DNA of 64,000 nucleotides from Saprospiraceae bacterium (GCA_016715105.1 JADKBO010000017.1:1-64000), one strand, 5' to 3'. Positions 8,616 to 19,258 are shown, numbered from the stretch's first letter. Notes: a model not told the origin generated them from the sequence alone. Numbers and translations are program-made.

Positions 8616-11600
8616 TTAATATACTTTTTCTCCAGCTGCTTCCATTTGCTCAATTTCTTTTCGCACTCTGAAGGTTTTCTTTTTGGAAAGTAAAATGTAC
8701 ATCGCTGGAATGACGTACAACGTTAAAACTAATGAAAACAACAATCCACCCATAACGACGATACCCATTGATTTCCTACTAGCTCCTGCTGCACCCAAAG
8801 AGAATGCGATAGGCGCTGCTCCAAGTACCGTTGCAAGTGTCGTCATCAAAATTGGTCTCAATCTCATGGTTGCTGCTTTGATCGCTGCATCCAGTTTTTC
8901 ATGACCATCTTCGCGGAGCTGGTTTGCAAATTCTACAATGAGGATACCATTCTTTGTTACCAAACCGATCAACATGATGATACCGATTTGACTGAAAATG
9001 TTGAGCGTTTGATCAAAAAACCACAAAGAGAATATTGCACCAGCAAGGGCCAAAGGCACTGTAAGCATGATGACAAAAGGATCTATAAATGATTCAAACT
9101 GGGCAGCTAGGATCAGATAAACAAGCAATAATGCCAAGAAAAATGAGAATAACGTATTGGAAGAACTCTCTGCAAAATCTCGTGCACTTCCTGTTAAGTC
9201 AGATTTGATGGTTTCATCACCCAGTGATTCCTTAATCGCATCCATTGCAGCTATGCCATCGCCGATGGTTTTACCAGGTGCAAGTCCCGCAGAGACAGTC
9301 GCACTCATGAACTGATTATAATGGTACAATTGGGGCGGACTACTTTCTTCATTAGCAGTTACAAAATTGTCGAGCTGAATCAACTCACCTGTATTGTTTT
9401 TAACGTACATACTTTTTAAATCCAGGGGTTCGTCTCTATCGTTGCTTTCAAACTGGCCAATCACACTGTATTGACGACCATTTTGATTGAAATATCCGAA
9501 TCGCTGACCTGCAAAAGCAAGTTGCATGGTTTGTGCAACATCTGCAACAGAAACACCCATACTTTTCGCTTTTTCTCTATCTATAGAAACCGAAATTTCA
9601 GGTTTACTAAATTTAAGATCTACTTCATGAACTGGGAAAGTAGGATCTTCTGCCACCTTCTCCAGAAATTTCGGTAGATACTCATTGAGCTTTTCAAAAT
9701 TTGGGGCCTGGATCACGTATTGCATAGGTAGACCTCCTCTTCTGTTGAGAGAAATAGTTTGTTGTTCACTAGCAAATGCTTTTCCATTGTTCAATCTTCT
9801 GAACTGTCCATTCACGTAATCAGAGATTTCTGTTTGTGATTTGATACGAGTTTCCTTTGGAGTCAACAAAATTCTTCCAAAAGCAGTATTTGGTGCCCAG
9901 ATCCAGCAAAACCAGGGGCTGTGACGGGGAGCATATTTTCAATCTCTGGTACAGAATCCAAAATTTTGGCCGTCATTTGTTGGACGTATTTGTCCATAAA
10001 TTCAAATGAAGACCCCTCAGGAGAAGATATATTTAACCTAAATGCAGATCTATCATCTATAGGTGCCAGTTCAGATTTGAGTGGTTTTCCAAAAAAATAA
10101 ACCATTGCCAAGGTTATTCCTAAAATTGGAATTGCCATCCAAGTGCGCTTCATGAAATTCTTAAGTCCTTTTTCATAACTACTTTCCATGTTTCTGAAAA
10201 ACGGTTCTGTCGCTTCGTAGAATTTATTTGGTTTTTCCTTTTTTCTTACCAAGTAGGCGTTGAGCATTGGTGTCAAAGTCAAAGACACGAATGCAGAAAT
10301 TAAAACTGCAGAAGCGAGCACAATACCAAACTCTCTGAATAACTTGCCCACAAATCCTTCCATGAAAATCACTGGTAGGAAAACTGCTGCAAGTGTTATC
10401 GAAGTAGATAATATCGCAAATAATATTTCATTGGATCCCTTGATGGCCGCTTGAATGGGGCTCATCCCCTCTTCTATCTTTTTGAAAATATTTTCTGTGA
10501 CCACAATACCATCATCCACAACCAGACCCGTTGCCAGCACAATGGCCAATAGAGTCAAAACATTGATTGAAAATCCAAATATGTACATGACAAAAAAGGT
10601 ACCTATCAACGATACAGGAATATCTATCAAAGGTCTGATGGCAATGATCCAATCTCTGAAAAATAAAAAGATAATGATGACCACTAAGCCGATTGCTATG
10701 AGTAAAGTTTCTTTTACTTCAAAAATGGATTGTCTAACAAACACAGTATTGTCAAATAACATTCCGATTTCATATCCTTGAGGCAATTCTTTTTTGACTT
10801 CTGCCATCCTTACAGACAAGGCATCACTGATATCTATATAGTTACTTCCTGGTTGTGGTTGAATGGCCAAACCTACCATGGGTTCTTGATTTACTCTCAA
10901 CAATGTCTGTTGATTTTCGGCTTCAATACCAGCATAACCAATATCCTTTAGGGTAACAATCTGATCTCCATTAGATTTAATGATGAGGTTGTTGAAATCA
11001 TCTTCTGTTGACAATTTACCTGACGTCTTCACCGTCAATTCTGTCATCTTTCCCTCTATCTTACCACTAGGCAACTCAACATTTTCTCTATCTAATGCAC
11101 TTTTTACATCTTGGGTCGTAACGCCTAAGGAAGACATTTTATCAGGATTCATCCAAAGTCTCATGGAAATCCTTTTCAATCCCCATAATTGAATGTTACT
11201 GACGCCACTGATATTTTGGAATCTAGGTGCTATGACATTCTCTGCATAGTCGCTGATTTCTATGATGTCTTTCCCTTTGTTTCTTAAGGACATTGCAAAA
11301 ATTGCATCAGAGTTGGAGTCTGCTTTACTCACTACTGGAATACCATCCAAATCCCGAGGAAGTTGCTGGACTGCTTGGGTCACCTTATCCCTTACGTCAT
11401 TGGCAGCGCGCTCCATATCAACACCAAGCTCAAATTCTATGGTAATATTTGCAGAACCTTGATTACTCGCTGAGCTTACCGTGCGGATCCCTTCAACGGA
11501 GTTGAGTACTTTTTCAAGAGGTACAGTTATTTGGGATTCAACAATATCTGCATTTGCACCAGGATAACTCGCTCTGACCGAAACTACTGGCGGATCGATC

Positions 11601-11716
11601 GAAGGAAACTCCCTGACGCTCAATGACTGATAACTGATGACGCCAAATAAAACAATCAGCAAGTTGAGCACGATGGCCAATACCGGCCTTTTGATTGAAA
11701 GTGTTGATAATGACAT
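8616..11716 (-). pseudogene. RND (HAE1-type) multidrug efflux pump with a one-base frameshift
   Basis: The two frames together equal 1033 residues, the normal AcrB/MexB-type length. Frame one (ATG 11716) runs 617 residues with the N-terminal SIKRPVLAIVLNLLIVLFGV and TM4 proton-relay residues in GLVVDDGIVVTEN. At about 9896-9898 the reading shifts: GGATCTGGG then CACC should be GGATCTGGGG then CACC, giving GSGAPNTAFGRILLTP. Frame two continues from there to 8616 with the TM10 lysine in GLVTKNGILIVEF. So one G (C on the plus strand) is missing from a run. All catalytic features are otherwise intact. Second gene of the operon, 2 bases after the membrane fusion gene. Either a sequencing error or a very recent loss. 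Confidence 0.9.
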
Positions 11717-11718
11717 GC

Positions 11719-12822
11719 TTATTCTACGCTTATGGTTTTCTGAGCAAGGATAGGTTGTCCTTCCTTGATATTCATCAAACCTGATACAACAATGGTGTCT
11801 CCTACATCTATGCCCGAGGTAACTTCAAGCAACTTGTCTGTCCTTGTACCAGAGGTAATAGCACGTTCTACAGACATTCCATTTTTAACTAAGAAAACTT
11901 TTTTCCCTCCAGCAAAAGGAATAATCGCCTCTGTCGGGACTTTGATAGTTTTGTGTGCTCCCAAAGGCACATTTACTCTTACAAACATCCCTGGCAACAA
12001 TTCTCCGCCAGAATTTGGTAACGATGTTCTCACTTTTATCGTTCTGAGTGTTTGATCTACAGTTGGGTCCAAAGCCACGACCGTTGCATTATAAGGTTTG
12101 TCACTTCCATCCAAATTGATAGAAACTTTACTACCTACCTTAATGCGGCTGCTGTATTTTTCAGGTACGGTAAAATCCATTTTTATGGGATTTGTTTGTA
12201 CAAGAGTTGCGATAGAGGTTGTCGGTGTGATGTAAGCACCAAGGCTGATGTTTTTGAAACCAATTCTACCTGAAAAGGGAGCACGCACCTCAGTTTGTCT
12301 GAGTGAAACCTCCAATAACTCTCGGTCTGCGCTTAGCGTATTGATTTTATTGAGAGCAATGTCGTACTCTTCTTTGCTAATGGCATTGATGTCTAATAAT
12401 TTTTTTTGTCTTGCCTCAATTTGTTGGGCCAATTCAGCCTCGTATTCCAATTTTTTCAAACTAGCGCGTAAATCTGAATCTTTTATTTTTGCGATGAGCT
12501 GGCCTTTGTTGACATAACTACCTTCTTTGATATTGAGTGCGGTCAACAAACCTGAAACTTCACTACGTAGATCAACTGACTCGTTGGCAACCATAGATCC
12601 GGTAGCAACAATCTCACCTTCTGACATACTTTCTTGAGCAACCAAAATATCTACTCTCATTGCAGGTGCTGCACCCGGACCTCCGCCTGGACCACCTGCC
12701 ATACTTTTACCTGGCGCGGCTGGCATCGGACCGCTTGCTTTTTCCACTTTACTGGGGAAAAAAAAGATCTTAGCTAAAATCATTGCAATGATCAAAACAG
12801 CTACTATCAAAATAGACTTCAT
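11719..12822 (-). CDS. RND efflux membrane fusion protein (MexA/AcrA-type)
   Basis: 367 residues from ATG 12822; the longer frame to 12912 adds 30 unlikely residues before the true N-terminal membrane anchor MKSILIVAVLIIAMILAKIF. A Gly/Pro-rich linker (GKSMAGGPGGGPGAAPA) follows, then barrel-sandwich/lipoyl halves (EVSGLLTALNIKEGSYVNKG and VRAPFSGRIGFKNISLGAYI) flanking a coiled-coil hairpin, then beta-barrel and membrane-proximal domains. It bridges the RND pump and the TolC-like channel. First gene of the operon that includes the pump, channel and VOC protein. Confidence 0.92.
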   Translation of the reverse strand: MKSILIVAVLIIAMILAKIFFFPSKVEKASGPMPAAPGKSMAGGPGGGPGAAPAMRVDILVAQESMSEGEIVATGSMVANESVDLRSEVSGLLTALNIKEGSYVNKGQLIAKIKDSDLRASLKKLEYEAELAQQIEARQKKLLDINAISKEEYDIALNKINTLSADRELLEVSLRQTEVRAPFSGRIGFKNISLGAYITPTTSIATLVQTNPIKMDFTVPEKYSSRIKVGSKVSINLDGSDKPYNATVVALDPTVDQTLRTIKVRTSLPNSGGELLPGMFVRVNVPLGAHKTIKVPTEAIIPFAGGKKVFLVKNGMSVERAITSGTRTDKLLEVTSGIDVGDTIVVSGLMNIKEGQPILAQKTISVE

Positions 12823-13065
12823 ACAAACAACTTTATGGATAAAAATAAGTAGAACTTCATTTGGGATCATGAAGCTACTCGGATTTAACACGGGAAAAAA
12901 CCGAATGACCACATATTAAATATAATTTAACAAAGATTCATCAATTTTTATCGAATTTCTGTCAAGAAACATAAATTTTAATAAAATTGCCTGTCAATAT
13001 CGTATTACCTTTATTTATCATATGAAGGTTTCATAATGATGCCTATTTTATTCCAACATTTCAAA

Positions 13066-13073
13066 TATCTTTG
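13066..13073 (+). promoter_or_regulatory. -7 box TATCTTTG before murI
   Basis: Exact match to the Bacteroidota -7 consensus TAnnTTTG, 22 bases before the GTG start of murI. No clear TTTG -33 element at the expected distance. Confidence 0.55.
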
Positions 13074-13095
13074 AATGGAATATTAAAAAGAAACT

Positions 13096-13923
13096 GTGAC
13101 TAGAAATTGTCCAATTGGTGTTTTTGATAGTGGCTCGGGAGGTCTCACCATTTTAAAGGAGTTTTTGGAGGTACTACCTGATTATGATTACATTTATTTG
13201 GGCGATCACGCTCGGGCTCCCTATGGGACTCGTTCCTTCGAAATTGTTTATGAATATACACTCCAAGCGGTAAAATGGTTTTTTGATCAGGGTTGCGAAC
13301 TCGTCATAATCGCATGTAACACTGCCTCAGCTAAGGCTTTGCGCACCATTCAACAAAAAGATTTACAACATATTACCAAAACTGGGAGGGTCTTGGGTGT
13401 CATCAGGCCAACCACCGAAATCATTGGGAGTAAAACAAAAACCAATCATATCGGCATTTTTGCAACAACGGGAACTGTCGCTTCTCAATCCTACATTTTG
13501 GAATTGGAACACTTGTGGCCAAACATCATTGCTCATCAGCAAGCTTGTCCGATGTGGGTGCCACTCATAGAAAACAATGAACATCTTGACCCCGGTGCTG
13601 ATTACTTTGTGCAGAAGTATATTGATTTATTGCTTGAGCAAGAAGCCTCCATCGATACCATTTTATTGGCTTGTACGCATTACCCTTTATTGAGTCACAA
13701 GATTAAAGAACGGCTTCCTGCTCATATTCAAGTTTTTGATCAAGGCGAAATCGTTGCTAAAAGTCTGGTTAATTATTTAGAAAGACACCCAACAATTGAG
13801 CAAAAAATAAGTACTGGCAGAAGTGTCACCTTTTACACTACAGAACATGCTGAAAGATTCAATGAAAAAGCAGCGTTATTTTTTGGCAAAAACATTCAAT
13901 CAAAACATTTAGAAAGATTGTAA
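13096..13923 (+). CDS. murI: Glutamate racemase
   Basis: 275 residues from a GTG start. Both catalytic cysteines are present: C74 in IIACNTASA and C193 in LLACTHYPLL; the N-terminal FDSGSGGLT (10-18) carries the conserved Asp and Ser. The enzyme supplies D-glutamate for peptidoglycan. A TAnnTTTG -7 box lies just upstream, and the following phosphodiesterase gene starts 11 bases after the stop, so murI heads a three-gene operon. Confidence 0.95.
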   Translation: MTRNCPIGVFDSGSGGLTILKEFLEVLPDYDYIYLGDHARAPYGTRSFEIVYEYTLQAVKWFFDQGCELVIIACNTASAKALRTIQQKDLQHITKTGRVLGVIRPTTEIIGSKTKTNHIGIFATTGTVASQSYILELEHLWPNIIAHQQACPMWVPLIENNEHLDPGADYFVQKYIDLLLEQEASIDTILLACTHYPLLSHKIKERLPAHIQVFDQGEIVAKSLVNYLERHPTIEQKISTGRSVTFYTTEHAERFNEKAALFFGKNIQSKHLERL

Positions 13924-13934
13924 TTCGGTAGAAA

Positions 13935-14804
13935 ATGAAGAAATTTACCTTTGGATTTATTGCGTTTATGACTTTAACTTCCTGTATGAATGAATCAAAT
14001 TTAGATATACAAGGCCATCGAGGTTGCCGGGGATTGATGCCTGAAAATACCATTGAAGGATTTCTCAAAGCTTGTGAATTGGGGGTAAATACGCTGGAAA
14101 TGGATGTGGTGGTGTCTATTGACGGCCAGGTAGTGGTTTCGCATGAGCCTTTTTTCAACCACGAAATAACTACCAGCCCATTTGAAATTCCAATTACAGA
14201 AGCAAACGAAAAGGAGTTTAATATTTACCAAATGACTACTCCTACAGTTCAAAAATTTGACGTGGGTAGCAAAGTACATCCTCGTTTTCCAAACCAAATC
14301 AAATTAAAAACCTATAAACCCATTTTGAGCGAAGTGGTGAACGCCGTAAAAAATGCTGGTTACAAACCTCATTACAATATAGAAATCAAAAGAACTGTAG
14401 AAGGCGATGGTGTTTTTCACCCAGACGCATTGAGTTTTACCAAATTGGTCGTAGAAAATGTAATAAACTTGGGAATTGCAGAGGTGACTACCATTCAATC
14501 TTTTGATCATGATTGTCTGAATTATACCAAAATGTTTGCAAAAGATCTAAAAACAGTCATGCTTGTCGAGGATGAAAACACATTGAGTTGGCATCTAGAT
14601 AAACTTGACCATCAACCTTTTGGATATAGCCCTGATTTTCATTTAGTAGATTCTTTTTTGGTGAAGTCATGTCATGATAAAAATATAAAAATCATACCAT
14701 GGACAGTGAATGAAGTGAAGGACATAAAAAAAATGAAAAACCTTGGTGTTGATGGCATCATTTCTGACTATCCCGATAGGGTGATTGCTGAGGTAAGAAA
14801 GTAG
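13935..14804 (+). CDS. Glycerophosphodiester phosphodiesterase, lipoprotein
   Basis: 289 residues. The N-terminus MKKFTFGFIAFMTLTSC ends in a lipobox with the lipidated Cys at 17. The GDPD signature follows: QGHRGCRGLMPENT (catalytic His, Arg, Glu and Asn), NTLEMDVVVSIDGQVVVSHE (metal ligands Glu/Asp and second catalytic His), later NIEIKR, and a C-terminal IPWTVNEVKD. It hydrolyses glycerophosphodiesters to glycerol-3-phosphate and an alcohol, probably on the periplasmic face. Second gene of the murI operon. Confidence 0.9.
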   Translation: MKKFTFGFIAFMTLTSCMNESNLDIQGHRGCRGLMPENTIEGFLKACELGVNTLEMDVVVSIDGQVVVSHEPFFNHEITTSPFEIPITEANEKEFNIYQMTTPTVQKFDVGSKVHPRFPNQIKLKTYKPILSEVVNAVKNAGYKPHYNIEIKRTVEGDGVFHPDALSFTKLVVENVINLGIAEVTTIQSFDHDCLNYTKMFAKDLKTVMLVEDENTLSWHLDKLDHQPFGYSPDFHLVDSFLVKSCHDKNIKIIPWTVNEVKDIKKMKNLGVDGIISDYPDRVIAEVRK

Positions 14805-14810
14805 AATGAC

Positions 14811-15776
14811 ATGCCTGTTATAAAAGACGAATCATACAAACCTAGACTTTTATTGAGAAATGGTCACCTCAATACACTCAATGCTTATTTGTTCCGCAAG
14901 CAAAAACATCCCGCATTTATAAGAGAAAGGATTACAACGCCTGACGATGATTTTCTCGATTTGGACCGTATCACACAAGGGAGTCGTAAGTTGGCTATTT
15001 TACTGCATGGATTGGAAGGCAGCACAAATTCTCAATACATCATTGGGATGACCAATAATCTGGCGCATGCAGGTTATGATGTGATTGCTTTAAATCATCG
15101 ATCTTGCAGCGGTGAGATGAATCTCAAAAAGTCCTTTTACCACAGTGGTTTTGTAGATGACTTTGTATTTCTTCTTGAAAAATACCATCAGGAATACGAG
15201 TCAGTAACGGCAATCGGTTATAGTTTGGGAGGCAATGTACTTTTGCGATATGCTGGACTTTATGCAGGTAAACACCCAGCAAATCTAGAGCGCATCCTAT
15301 CAGTGTCTGCACCATGTGACCTACATGGCTCAAGTCTGCGATTATTGGAAACACAAAACAAAATTTATGCGATTCAGTTTTTAAAAACCTTGAAGCACAA
15401 GATATTGCTTAAGTCGACTATTTTTCCCGACGTTGATGCAGCTCAGTTCTCAAAAGTAAAAACACTTTGGGATTTTGATGAATATTATACCGCACCATTA
15501 CACGGTTTTAAAGATGCCATGGATTATTATACATCTTGTAGTTCTTTGCAAGTGCTCAGCCAAATTTCCATGCCTACCTATCTCATCTCTGCATTGGATG
15601 ACCCCTTTCTTTCAAAAACTTGTTTTCCATATCAACAAGCATCAGAAAACCCCAACTTTCATTTCATTCCACTAAAATATGGTGGACACGTAGGTTTTTC
15701 TTATCAAAATTCGCTTTCTTACGCAGATAGATTAATCATGGGTCTCTTGACAAATAGTAAAGAACCTACCATTTAG
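14811..15776 (+). CDS. YheT-family alpha/beta hydrolase
   Basis: 321 residues. The UPF0017/YheT layout is clear: RNGHLNTLNAYLFR near the start, oxyanion-hole LLHGLEG (64-70), RSCSGE (97-102), nucleophile S138 in GYSLGGNV, a late DDPF Asp and a YGGHVGF His. Family members hydrolyse esters or lipids; the natural substrate is unknown. It begins 6 bases after the phosphodiesterase stop, which places it in an operon with a phospholipid-metabolite gene. Confidence 0.88.
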   Translation: MPVIKDESYKPRLLLRNGHLNTLNAYLFRKQKHPAFIRERITTPDDDFLDLDRITQGSRKLAILLHGLEGSTNSQYIIGMTNNLAHAGYDVIALNHRSCSGEMNLKKSFYHSGFVDDFVFLLEKYHQEYESVTAIGYSLGGNVLLRYAGLYAGKHPANLERILSVSAPCDLHGSSLRLLETQNKIYAIQFLKTLKHKILLKSTIFPDVDAAQFSKVKTLWDFDEYYTAPLHGFKDAMDYYTSCSSLQVLSQISMPTYLISALDDPFLSKTCFPYQQASENPNFHFIPLKYGGHVGFSYQNSLSYADRLIMGLLTNSKEPTI

Positions 15777-15928
15777 CTTTGTTTTTCTGAACTTCCTGAG
15801 GATCTAGTCCTTACACATCATATTATATAAATTCATTATATGAATTAGAAATTTTAGAAAGTCTGTGAAATTTTAAAATAATTTTTACATTATTTTGCGT
15901 TATAAATTCGTCTCCATAAAAAAAGAGT

Positions 15929-16912
15929 ATGTATTACAACACGTTTGCATTAGAAAAAGCCAATAGAGGTAAAGGCATGAGGTTCTCGGTCATCGCACAC
16001 TTGTTGCTGTTGCTCATCGCTTTTTTTTACTATTTCCAAGTGGAAGTCAAGAATCCAGATCCAGATAAACCATATAGAATATACGTACAATATCAGAATT
16101 TCGAAGAAAGTTCTTTGAGCTCATACGCTCATGCTGATGTAGGGGAATCGAGACCAAAGTCTGAGGAAGTAGAATTGCTCTCACCAAAAATATTGGAGAC
16201 AGTAATAGAAAAACATCCAGAAATGGAGATTCCAAAACCACAAGTGGTCATTGCCCCTACGCCTCCACCGACTCCCACTGTCAATGAGACCGTTGTGGAA
16301 GAGAGCCCGGTTGTAGTGGAAGAAAGCCCTCAAGTTGTTGAAAAACCAATACCTGTTGAAGCACCAGTAGTAAAACCAAGCCCTGAACCTGCAAAGGTGC
16401 CAACACCTCCAGCTCCTTCTCCTAGTCCTCCAAAACAAGAAACAAGTACACCTAGTGGAAGTACCGCCGATACAGGAGGTAAAACTTCAGGTGATAAACC
16501 TGCTTCCAAAACAGATGGTAACGGTTCTGGAAAATCGAATACTGGTACAGGTCCTGGTAGTGATTCTGGTCCTGACAAAACCAGTGGTAAAGCCAATGGC
16601 CAAGACGGAAGTGGATCGTACGACGGTTCTGGCAACGGTATTTTTGGAAGAAAAGTGATTTATAGAAACTATGCTGGTATTCCATTGACTAAATCTGGAA
16701 AGATCGTCATGAAGGTTTGTATCAATAGGTCAGGCAACGTGGTTTATGTAGAGCTTTTGGAACTAGAGACGACCCTCAGAGATAGAGAAACGTTGAGAAA
16801 AACACTGATTGCCGCACGAGGATATAAATTTGAACCAGATGCCAAAGCTCCAACAGAAGAGTGTGGTAAATTATCTGTTGTGTTGGATATCAATGCTTTC
16901 AAAATCAAATAA
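15929..16912 (+). CDS. TonB-like envelope-spanning protein
   Basis: 327 residues: short cytoplasmic N-terminus (KANRGKGMR), one membrane helix at about 20-37 (FSVIAHLLLLLIAFFYYF), a long Pro/Glu/Val-rich stretch (about 95-170), a Ser/Gly/Thr/Lys-rich low-complexity linker (about 170-235), then a compact C-terminal domain with GKIVMKVCINRSGNVVYVE. That order matches TonB energy transducers and periplasm-spanning TonB/TolA relatives. The C-terminal domain lacks a clear YP motif, so a Bacteroidota TonB variant is the safest name. A near-match -7 box (TTATTTTG, 15890-15897) precedes it. Its TAA overlaps the ATG of the next gene by one base (TAATG), implying translational coupling. Confidence 0.7.
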   Translation: MYYNTFALEKANRGKGMRFSVIAHLLLLLIAFFYYFQVEVKNPDPDKPYRIYVQYQNFEESSLSSYAHADVGESRPKSEEVELLSPKILETVIEKHPEMEIPKPQVVIAPTPPPTPTVNETVVEESPVVVEESPQVVEKPIPVEAPVVKPSPEPAKVPTPPAPSPSPPKQETSTPSGSTADTGGKTSGDKPASKTDGNGSGKSNTGTGPGSDSGPDKTSGKANGQDGSGSYDGSGNGIFGRKVIYRNYAGIPLTKSGKIVMKVCINRSGNVVYVELLELETTLRDRETLRKTLIAARGYKFEPDAKAPTEECGKLSVVLDINAFKIK

Positions 16913-18074
16913 TGGATAACGATGAAATAATTTTTCATCTGGCAGAGGACAGGGCCAGGTATTTTGAAGCTGTCACCCCGCCAATCATCCAATCCAGTAA
17001 TTTTGTGTTTGAGTCTATCGCCGACTTACGTCAAAAAGTGGTGGCCGAATCTGAAAATTATGTCTATTCTAGAGGCATTAACCCAACAGTAGATATTTTA
17101 CGAAAAAAATAGCTGCTCTAGAAAATGCAGAAGATGCCTTGGTCGTAGGAAGTGGCGTGGCTGCCATCTCGTGTGCGGTAATGGCAAATCTTAAAACGGG
17201 CGATCATGTTTTGTGTGTAGACAAACCTTACAGCTGGACCAAAAAATTGTTTGATCAATATTTACCCAAGTTTGGCATTTCTGTAGACTATTTTGTTTGG
17301 GAAAACCAAGAATCTTTTCAGTCACAAATAAAGGCCAACACTCGGGTGGTTTTTCTTGAAAGCCCAAATTCTTTGACCTTCGAATTACAAGACCTCGGCG
17401 CAATTGCAGAAATTTGCAAGTCAAAAGGTATCATTTCCATCATAGACAATAGCCATACTTCACCTTTATACCAAAAACCCATAAACTTTGGAATTGACAT
17501 CGTAGTCCATTCTGCGACCAAATACCTCAATGGACACAGTGATGTAATGATGGGTGTGATTTGTAGCTCGCAGGAGATGATTAAAAAAATCTTTTATGGC
17601 GAATACATGACGCTAGGACCAATTGTTTCTGCCCATGATGCTTTCCTGGCCATCAGAGGATTACGGACATTACCCATCAGATTGGAGCAATCCGATAAAA
17701 CTTGTTTGCAGTTGTTTCATTATTTCAAGAACCATCCAAAAGTACGCAAGGTCTACTACCCTTTTGACCCAGATGCTGCACAATACGACCTTGCAAAAAA
17801 ACAAATGAGTGGAAATGGCGGATTGATTTCTATAGAACTAGCTGTGGAAACTAAGGAGGAAGTGAATGCATTTGTAGAAAAAATTTCTAAATTTATGATG
17901 GCTGCCTCTTGGGGTGGTTATGAATCCTTGTTTTTACCCACTTTGGCATTTTATGATATTCCTGGTTGGAAAAATCCAGTACTGCCTTTTCAATTGATCA
18001 GATTTTATGTGGGTTTAGAGGAATTTGATTATTTAGTCGCAGATCTGGATGCTGCTTTTGAGGCTATAGGTTAG
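16912..18074 (+). pseudogene. Trans-sulfuration PLP enzyme (cystathionine synthase/lyase family), frameshifted
   Basis: Joined, the two frames give 387 residues, the family's usual size. The first frame ends NPTVDILRKK followed by TAG at 17110-17112. The second resumes as KIAALENAEDALVVGSGVAA, the exact continuation seen in the family. The break is a seven-A run at 17103-17109; eight As would restore the frame. The PLP lysine lies in HSATKYLNGHSD, and the TLGPIVSAHDAFLAIRGLRT segment is also typical. Members act on cystathionine, homocysteine or methionine; which one cannot be read here. The gene overlaps the TonB-like gene by one base. The run is also a valid -1 slippery heptamer, discussed in the findings. 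Confidence 0.88.
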
Positions 18075-18095
18075 CGTTTGATTTTGCCCATCATC

Positions 18096-18419
18096 TCATC
18101 TATTTTGGTTAGATGCCAACCTCTTCTTTAATTCTTTCAATAGGATATCCATGCCATTGGTTTTTATTTCTAATGCATTTTCCAATAACTGACCTATCCT
18201 ACCTTTTGGAAATCCTTTGGCTTTAAACCATAAAAGGTAAGCCTCTGGCAAATCGCTGATTATCACACCTTGGTATTTGCCAAAAGGCATGCGCATCCTG
18301 CATATTTCAATCAATATGTCCTTATCTACTTCACTTTTCCAATCAAACTCTTCCAAAACTGCTAGCTTATCTAAAAATAATGCATCAAACATACGCTGAT
18401 TGATGATAAGAATCTTCAT
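18096..18419 (-). CDS. DUF3820 family small protein
   Basis: 107 residues from ATG 18419 (a TTG three bases upstream is also in frame). The core MPFGKYQGVIISDLPEAYLL, then WFKAKGFPKGRIGQ, is the DUF3820 signature, also annotated as a putative quorum-sensing-regulated virulence-factor fold. Biochemical function is unknown. It lies convergent to the PLP enzyme gene and divergent from the methyltransferase at 18546. Confidence 0.75.
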   Translation of the reverse strand: MKILIINQRMFDALFLDKLAVLEEFDWKSEVDKDILIEICRMRMPFGKYQGVIISDLPEAYLLWFKAKGFPKGRIGQLLENALEIKTNGMDILLKELKKRLASNQNR

Positions 18420-18485
18420 CAAATCGTGATATCGTTTCTCTGTAGGGTAAATTTCAAAGTTCGTCTATTATTTATCAAAAAAGAC

Positions 18486-18493
18486 TACTTTTG
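18486..18493 (+). promoter_or_regulatory. -7 box TACTTTTG before the methyltransferase at 18546
   Basis: Exact TAnnTTTG match in the divergent intergenic region, 52 bases before the ATG. No strong -33 box seen. Confidence 0.5.
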
Positions 18494-18545
18494 TTTTATC
18501 ATTGCCTTTATGATGTATTATTAAATGGCTTGAGAAATATTTCCG

Positions 18546-19172
18546 ATGCATAAAACTGACCAGATTCTGTACCAAGATTCCAAAAAATCCGCTATCAATA
18601 AAAGTAGAAAGGAAATTTCTCAAAAAATTAAGTCACATTACGACTTCTTGAAAAATGCATTGGAGGATATCAAAACTACAGGATCTATTGCCTCTAGTTC
18701 CAGGTTTTTGGTTTCTAAATTGCTTGAAAAGATTGACTTTTCGCAAACCAAAAGTATCGTTGAGTTTGGAGCAGGTCTTGGCTCTGTGACTTTCCCTATA
18801 TTGCAGAACATGTCGCCACAAGCACAATTTCTCTCTTTCGAGATCAATAATAATTTTCTAGAAAGTTTGGCTAAAATAAAGGATAGCCGCTTCAAGCTCA
18901 TCAATGACAGTGCGGCCAATTTGTGTGACTATGTCGAAAATGAAAGTGTAGACGTGATAGTTTCGTCTCTTCCTCTCAAAAATATAGACGATCAGATCAA
19001 AGAAGAGATCATCAAAGCAAGTTTATTGGGGCTAAAAAAAGGCGGTCTATACATTCAATACCAATATTCTCTCAGCGATTATTCTTGGCTGAAAAAACAT
19101 TTTGAAGAAGTTGAGTTGGATTTTACTGCCCTAAATATTCCACCAGCCTTCGTTTATATTTGTAAAAAATAA
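18546..19172 (+). CDS. Class I SAM methyltransferase, phospholipid N-methyltransferase-like
   Basis: 208 residues. SAM-binding motif I is VEFGAGLGSVTFPIL, followed by the acidic strand FLSFEINNNF and a motif with VSSLPL and later YIQYQYS. These last two resemble bacterial PmtA-type enzymes, which methylate phosphatidylethanolamine, and also rRNA-dimethylase-like folds. I infer a lipid substrate only weakly. The gene stands alone between a divergent DUF3820 gene and a terminator shared with the convergent TonB-dependent receptor. Confidence 0.7.
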   Translation: MHKTDQILYQDSKKSAINKSRKEISQKIKSHYDFLKNALEDIKTTGSIASSSRFLVSKLLEKIDFSQTKSIVEFGAGLGSVTFPILQNMSPQAQFLSFEINNNFLESLAKIKDSRFKLINDSAANLCDYVENESVDVIVSSLPLKNIDDQIKEEIIKASLLGLKKGGLYIQYQYSLSDYSWLKKHFEEVELDFTALNIPPAFVYICKK

Positions 19173-19201
19173 GCTCTAATTTTATTTAATAAAAGCAAAA
19201 A

Positions 19202-19237
19202 AGATTCTTAACCCCCAAGAGTGAAGGCTAAGAATCT
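19202..19237 (-). terminator. Intrinsic terminator of the TonB-dependent receptor
   Basis: A perfect 9-bp stem (AGATTCTTA at 19202-19210 with TAAGAATCT at 19229-19237) and an 18-base loop. Read on the minus strand, the stem runs into CTTTTTT; on the plus strand it is followed after five bases by a six-T run, so it may serve both convergent genes. Confidence 0.75.
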
Positions 19238-19258
19238 CTAAATTTTTTATTTGCATAG

